DNA from: Clostridia bacterium
Lineage (GTDB): Bacteria > Bacillota > Clostridia > Christensenellales > UBA3700
Assembly (NCBI GenBank): GCA_900772745.1
Contig: CAAGRV010000011.1
Location: 1-7,455 of the forward strand
Length of the DNA: 7,455 nucleotides
Reading direction: 5' to 3'
Shown: in pieces, positions 5,015 to 7,455 of the stretch
How positions within the stretch are numbered: the stretch's first letter is position 1
Layout: each line of letters starts with the position of its first letter
Translations under genes and position numbers: made by a program
Notes under the pieces: model-generated
Told to the model about the DNA's origin: nothing
Databases searched by the model: none
What the model saw: the letters and a program-made list of their open reading frames with translations, nothing else

Positions 5015-7051
5015 TTATCTTGTCATATTTATATCAAATTTTTTGTCAAGTTTCTTTGTTTTGACCGCAACAAGCACCAATGCCACCACAAGTGTAAATA
5101 TGAGTGCAACAACACTGCTCAGCACGACTTGCAATGCCAAAAATTGTAAGTGTTTTGCTATCACAACTTTTGCGATAATATCAATTACCAAGACTACGAC
5201 ATTAGCACACAAAAGTGTAGGCAAAGATTGGACAAACATCAATCCAAAAATGCTTTTGTCGTTGACTCCCAAGGCTTTTAGAATACAAATCTCTCGAGTG
5301 TTGACCATTGCAAGGTGATTGATTATGGTCATCAAATAAATCATACTGAGCACCGCTCCTACCACAATCAACCCAATCACATACGGCAAGAGCATTTGTC
5401 TTATTTCTTTGGCTCTTATATAGTCATCAAAGTCTTGATTGAAAATTTCAACGCCCTTATCTAGCCAATTATTGACCGCCCTTTTGTCGCTGGTCTTCAA
5501 ACAATATCCATAATACAATCTAGACTTGCTAATTTTTTCATAGTCCGTGGCTGAAACATACAGCGTTCGGTTGTCCATATTTTGCTGTTCGGCATCAACA
5601 CCTACGATGCTAAAATCTTGGCTAAACAGCTTAGTATTGTTCTCTTCAAAACGCCAAGTCACAACATTTTGCTTCAAATCAATATATTGTTCATCACGAG
5701 TTGCCAGTTGGTAGTACAATCCAAAGCCCATTCTGCACTCACCTTGCACCAAACTCTCATCTTTTGATATGTCAAGTTCCAATCGGTACTTGCTGTCAAC
5801 CAACACAATGTTTGGCGAAAGTATTGTGTCTTGAGCTGCTTGCTCGTTGAGATATACGGCAAAATTTAGGTCAAAATCATATCCACAATTTTGCTCTTGC
5901 ACAATACCTTTGACAATCCTATCTTTTCCGCAAAAATTTATACTATCACCGACTTTGAGTTGTGACAGCCTTTTTTCGTTGAGCGTCCTTGCCACGCCAC
6001 CTGCTATCACTATTTCATCACTTTTCAAGCTGTTGTCCACAACTATATATCTGCTTTTTGCTTCTGCACACGCAAAGTTGTAGTATTTTGTCAAGCTTTG
6101 CATATCACCGCCTTCTAACTTGGCGGCAAATACATCCATATCCTTGTCGTTGTACAATGCAGAATACTCAAATCTTCGAATGCTTTTCAAATATTGGTGG
6201 CGACAATCTGTCATCACAAGCGCCATTGACAGTGTCATCACCGCCAAAACAACCGCAAAGATAAGCATTGATGTTATGCTCTTTGCAAAAGTGTGTTTGA
6301 TTTTTGTCCAACAAAAATTGACCAACATTGTATTGCTCAGTTGTCGCCCAGTATGTTGGCTATGACCAATGCTTTGACTTTTCTTATCACAATCTTGTCC
6401 GCCATTGTCATTTCCAATTTCTTCTTGTTGTCCGCTGTCGCTCATCACTTTTCCTTTGGCAAGTCTGATTGTTCTGTCGGCGTATTTTTGGGCGAATTGG
6501 ATATTGTGACTTATCACAATGACCAGTTTTGTTTTGGATATTTCTTGAAGAATTTCCATTACATTTTCGCCATTTTGTTCATCAAGACTGCCTGTCGGCT
6601 CATCGGCAAGCAAAATATCGTTGTCATCTAGCAATGCCCTTGCGATTGCTACTCTTTGCATTTCTCCGCCGCTAAGCTTTTCCACCTTGGTGTCGAGATA
6701 TTTTATTATGCCAAGATTGCTCAAAATTTCCGCTTGCTTTTGTTCGCTCGTGTTGCAAATATCAAGGTTTTGTTTTACGGTCAACCCACCGAGAAGATTG
6801 TTTTCTTGAAATATTATTCCGAATATATTTTGGCTATTTATTTTGCCTTGTACATTTAGCTGACAATCGTTGTAAATCACCTTGCCACTGTCTGCTTTCA
6901 CCATTCCTGTCAAGACATTGAACAAAGTACTTTTGCCACTTCCGCTCTCGCCAAGTATGACCACCAACCCCTTGTTGCCAAAAGTCAAATTGACATCATC
7001 TAAGGCTGTGGTGTTTTTGAATTTTTTGGATACACCTACAACTTCGAGCAT
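5015..7051 (-). CDS. ABC transporter, fused ATP-binding and FtsX-like permease protein (MacB-like layout)
   Basis: A 678-residue membrane protein. Residues 1-200 are an ABC ATPase of the LolD/MacB class: Walker A GESGSGKST (34-42), Q-loop Q82, signature LSGGE (126-130), Walker B ILLADE with D150 and E151, and the switch histidine H182. A hydrophilic linker rich in Q, N, D, G and S (204-240) leads to membrane segment 1 (about 259-280), a large extracytoplasmic domain (about 281-550) and three more membrane segments (about 554-577, 609-632, 639-663). The stretch REICILKALGVNDKSI (586-601) is typical of FtsX/MacB permeases. Such proteins dimerise and drive export of peptides or lipids, or transmit mechanical force, rather than import; the substrate here is unknown. 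The start at 7051 has GGGAAGGA nine bases upstream, inside the preceding gene, and the 16-nt overlap suggests translational coupling. All ATPase motifs are intact. Confidence 0.92.
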   Translation of the reverse strand: MLEVVGVSKKFKNTTALDDVNLTFGNKGLVVILGESGSGKSTLFNVLTGMVKADSGKVIYNDCQLNVQGKINSQNIFGIIFQENNLLGGLTVKQNLDICNTSEQKQAEILSNLGIIKYLDTKVEKLSGGEMQRVAIARALLDDNDILLADEPTGSLDEQNGENVMEILQEISKTKLVIVISHNIQFAQKYADRTIRLAKGKVMSDSGQQEEIGNDNGGQDCDKKSQSIGHSQHTGRQLSNTMLVNFCWTKIKHTFAKSITSMLIFAVVLAVMTLSMALVMTDCRHQYLKSIRRFEYSALYNDKDMDVFAAKLEGGDMQSLTKYYNFACAEAKSRYIVVDNSLKSDEIVIAGGVARTLNEKRLSQLKVGDSINFCGKDRIVKGIVQEQNCGYDFDLNFAVYLNEQAAQDTILSPNIVLVDSKYRLELDISKDESLVQGECRMGFGLYYQLATRDEQYIDLKQNVVTWRFEENNTKLFSQDFSIVGVDAEQQNMDNRTLYVSATDYEKISKSRLYYGYCLKTSDKRAVNNWLDKGVEIFNQDFDDYIRAKEIRQMLLPYVIGLIVVGAVLSMIYLMTIINHLAMVNTREICILKALGVNDKSIFGLMFVQSLPTLLCANVVVLVIDIIAKVVIAKHLQFLALQVVLSSVVALIFTLVVALVLVAVKTKKLDKKFDINMTR

Positions 7052-7455
7052 ACGACCATTTCCTTCCCAAACTTAGGCAATGTGACAAGATATGACAGCA
7101 TTGCCAAAACTACCATAGCCACCAAAGCAATGAGTGGCGACCACCAAGTGATAACATAATTGAAGTATTTTATTCCACCAAATATGCCCACTTGGAAGTG
7201 TGCAAGTAGTGGCAAACTTACCCCCAAAAACAGCATAAATGCCGCTGCTAAAATTATCATATCTACTACCAAAGTATATACCGCTAGGCTGTACATATCA
7301 AAGCCGGATTGCCTCATTGTGCGGAAAAGAATTTTCTTTTCATCTATCTCGTACAAGTTTAGATTGACAAAAAGCACAATCGACAGCACTGCAAATACTG
7401 CGAACAACGACATTCCTATTTTGCTCAATTTTTGGTTGTTGGTTGTGGCGGCTGC
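7036..7455 (-). CDS. FtsX-like ABC permease, C-terminal part (N-terminus beyond window)
   Basis: 139 residues of an open frame entering from the right edge and ending with TAG at 7038-7036. No start is needed inside the window: the frame is open to the last base, and the internal TTG at 7428 has no reason to be the start. It shows a membrane segment (MSLFAVFAVLSIVLFVNLNL), a cytoplasmic loop EIDEKKILFRTMRQSGFD in the place of the FtsX 'REIGILRALGAS' loop, then two further membrane segments ending in a short basic tail. This is the last three-helix block of an FtsX/MacB-type permease. Its end overlaps the start of the fused ATPase-permease by 16 nt, so the two are one operon and probably form one heteromeric transporter. 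Whether it carries its own ATPase cannot be seen. Confidence 0.85.
   Translation of the reverse strand, partial: AAATTNNQKLSKIGMSLFAVFAVLSIVLFVNLNLYEIDEKKILFRTMRQSGFDMYSLAVYTLVVDMIILAAAFMLFLGVSLPLLAHFQVGIFGGIKYFNYVITWWSPLIALVAMVVLAMLSYLVTLPKFGKEMVVCSKL
7061..7068 (-). promoter_or_regulatory. Ribosome binding site of the fused ABC protein
   Basis: GGGAAGGA on the minus strand, nine bases before the ATG at 7051-7049 and inside the upstream permease gene. It favours this ATG over the out-of-frame ATG eight bases earlier and supports coupled translation of the two permeases. Confidence 0.7.

Noticed and set aside
1..7455. CRISPR array or insertion sequence in the window
   Set aside because: No spaced direct repeats, no second copy of the predicted repeat, and no transposase frame or terminal inverted repeats were seen.

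Overview
The window reads as chromosome from a low-G+C Gram-positive bacterium (Bacillota, probably a clostridial lineage). The reasons are A+T-rich intergenic DNA, strong AGGAGG-like ribosome binding sites, near-consensus sigma-A promoters, a tRNA gene with encoded CCA, and a Cas9 close in layout to streptococcal Cas9. TGG is used for Trp and TGA acts as a stop, so the standard bacterial code applies. No species can be named from the sequence alone.

Layout: positions 1-3933 (minus strand) are a large intact type II Cas9 gene cut by the left edge shortly before its C-terminus. Immediately upstream on the plus strand lies a compact tracrRNA gene (about 3970-4071) with its own near-consensus promoter, an SpCas9-like anti-repeat and a classic Rho-independent terminator. 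A good minus-strand promoter at 4128-4156 is the likely cas9 promoter. If so, the cas9 mRNA leader is antisense to the whole tracrRNA. No CRISPR array or adaptation gene is in the window; these are expected beyond position 1.

Positions 4072-4636 have no convincing protein gene. They hold the cas9 promoter, an inverted repeat, an orphan extended -10 promoter leading into a 35-codon open frame of doubtful status, and the promoter of a tRNA-Glu(CUC) gene (4637-4711). The tRNA ends in a strong terminator that may work in both directions.

Positions 4743-5014 are an unusual island, visibly richer in G+C than its surroundings and packed with at least five hairpins. It lies between the tRNA and the 3' end of a minus-strand ABC-transporter operon. 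That operon (5015-7455, continuing past the right edge) has the C-terminus of an FtsX-like permease, whose end overlaps by 16 nt the start of a fused ATPase-FtsX permease of MacB-like layout.

Functionally there are two units: a type II CRISPR effector module (Cas9 plus tracrRNA, with antisense arrangement) and a membrane ABC exporter or mechanotransmission-type transporter. They are separated by a self-contained tRNA gene and a structured spacer. The most interesting parts are the opposed cas9/tracrRNA transcription units and the hairpin-dense island.
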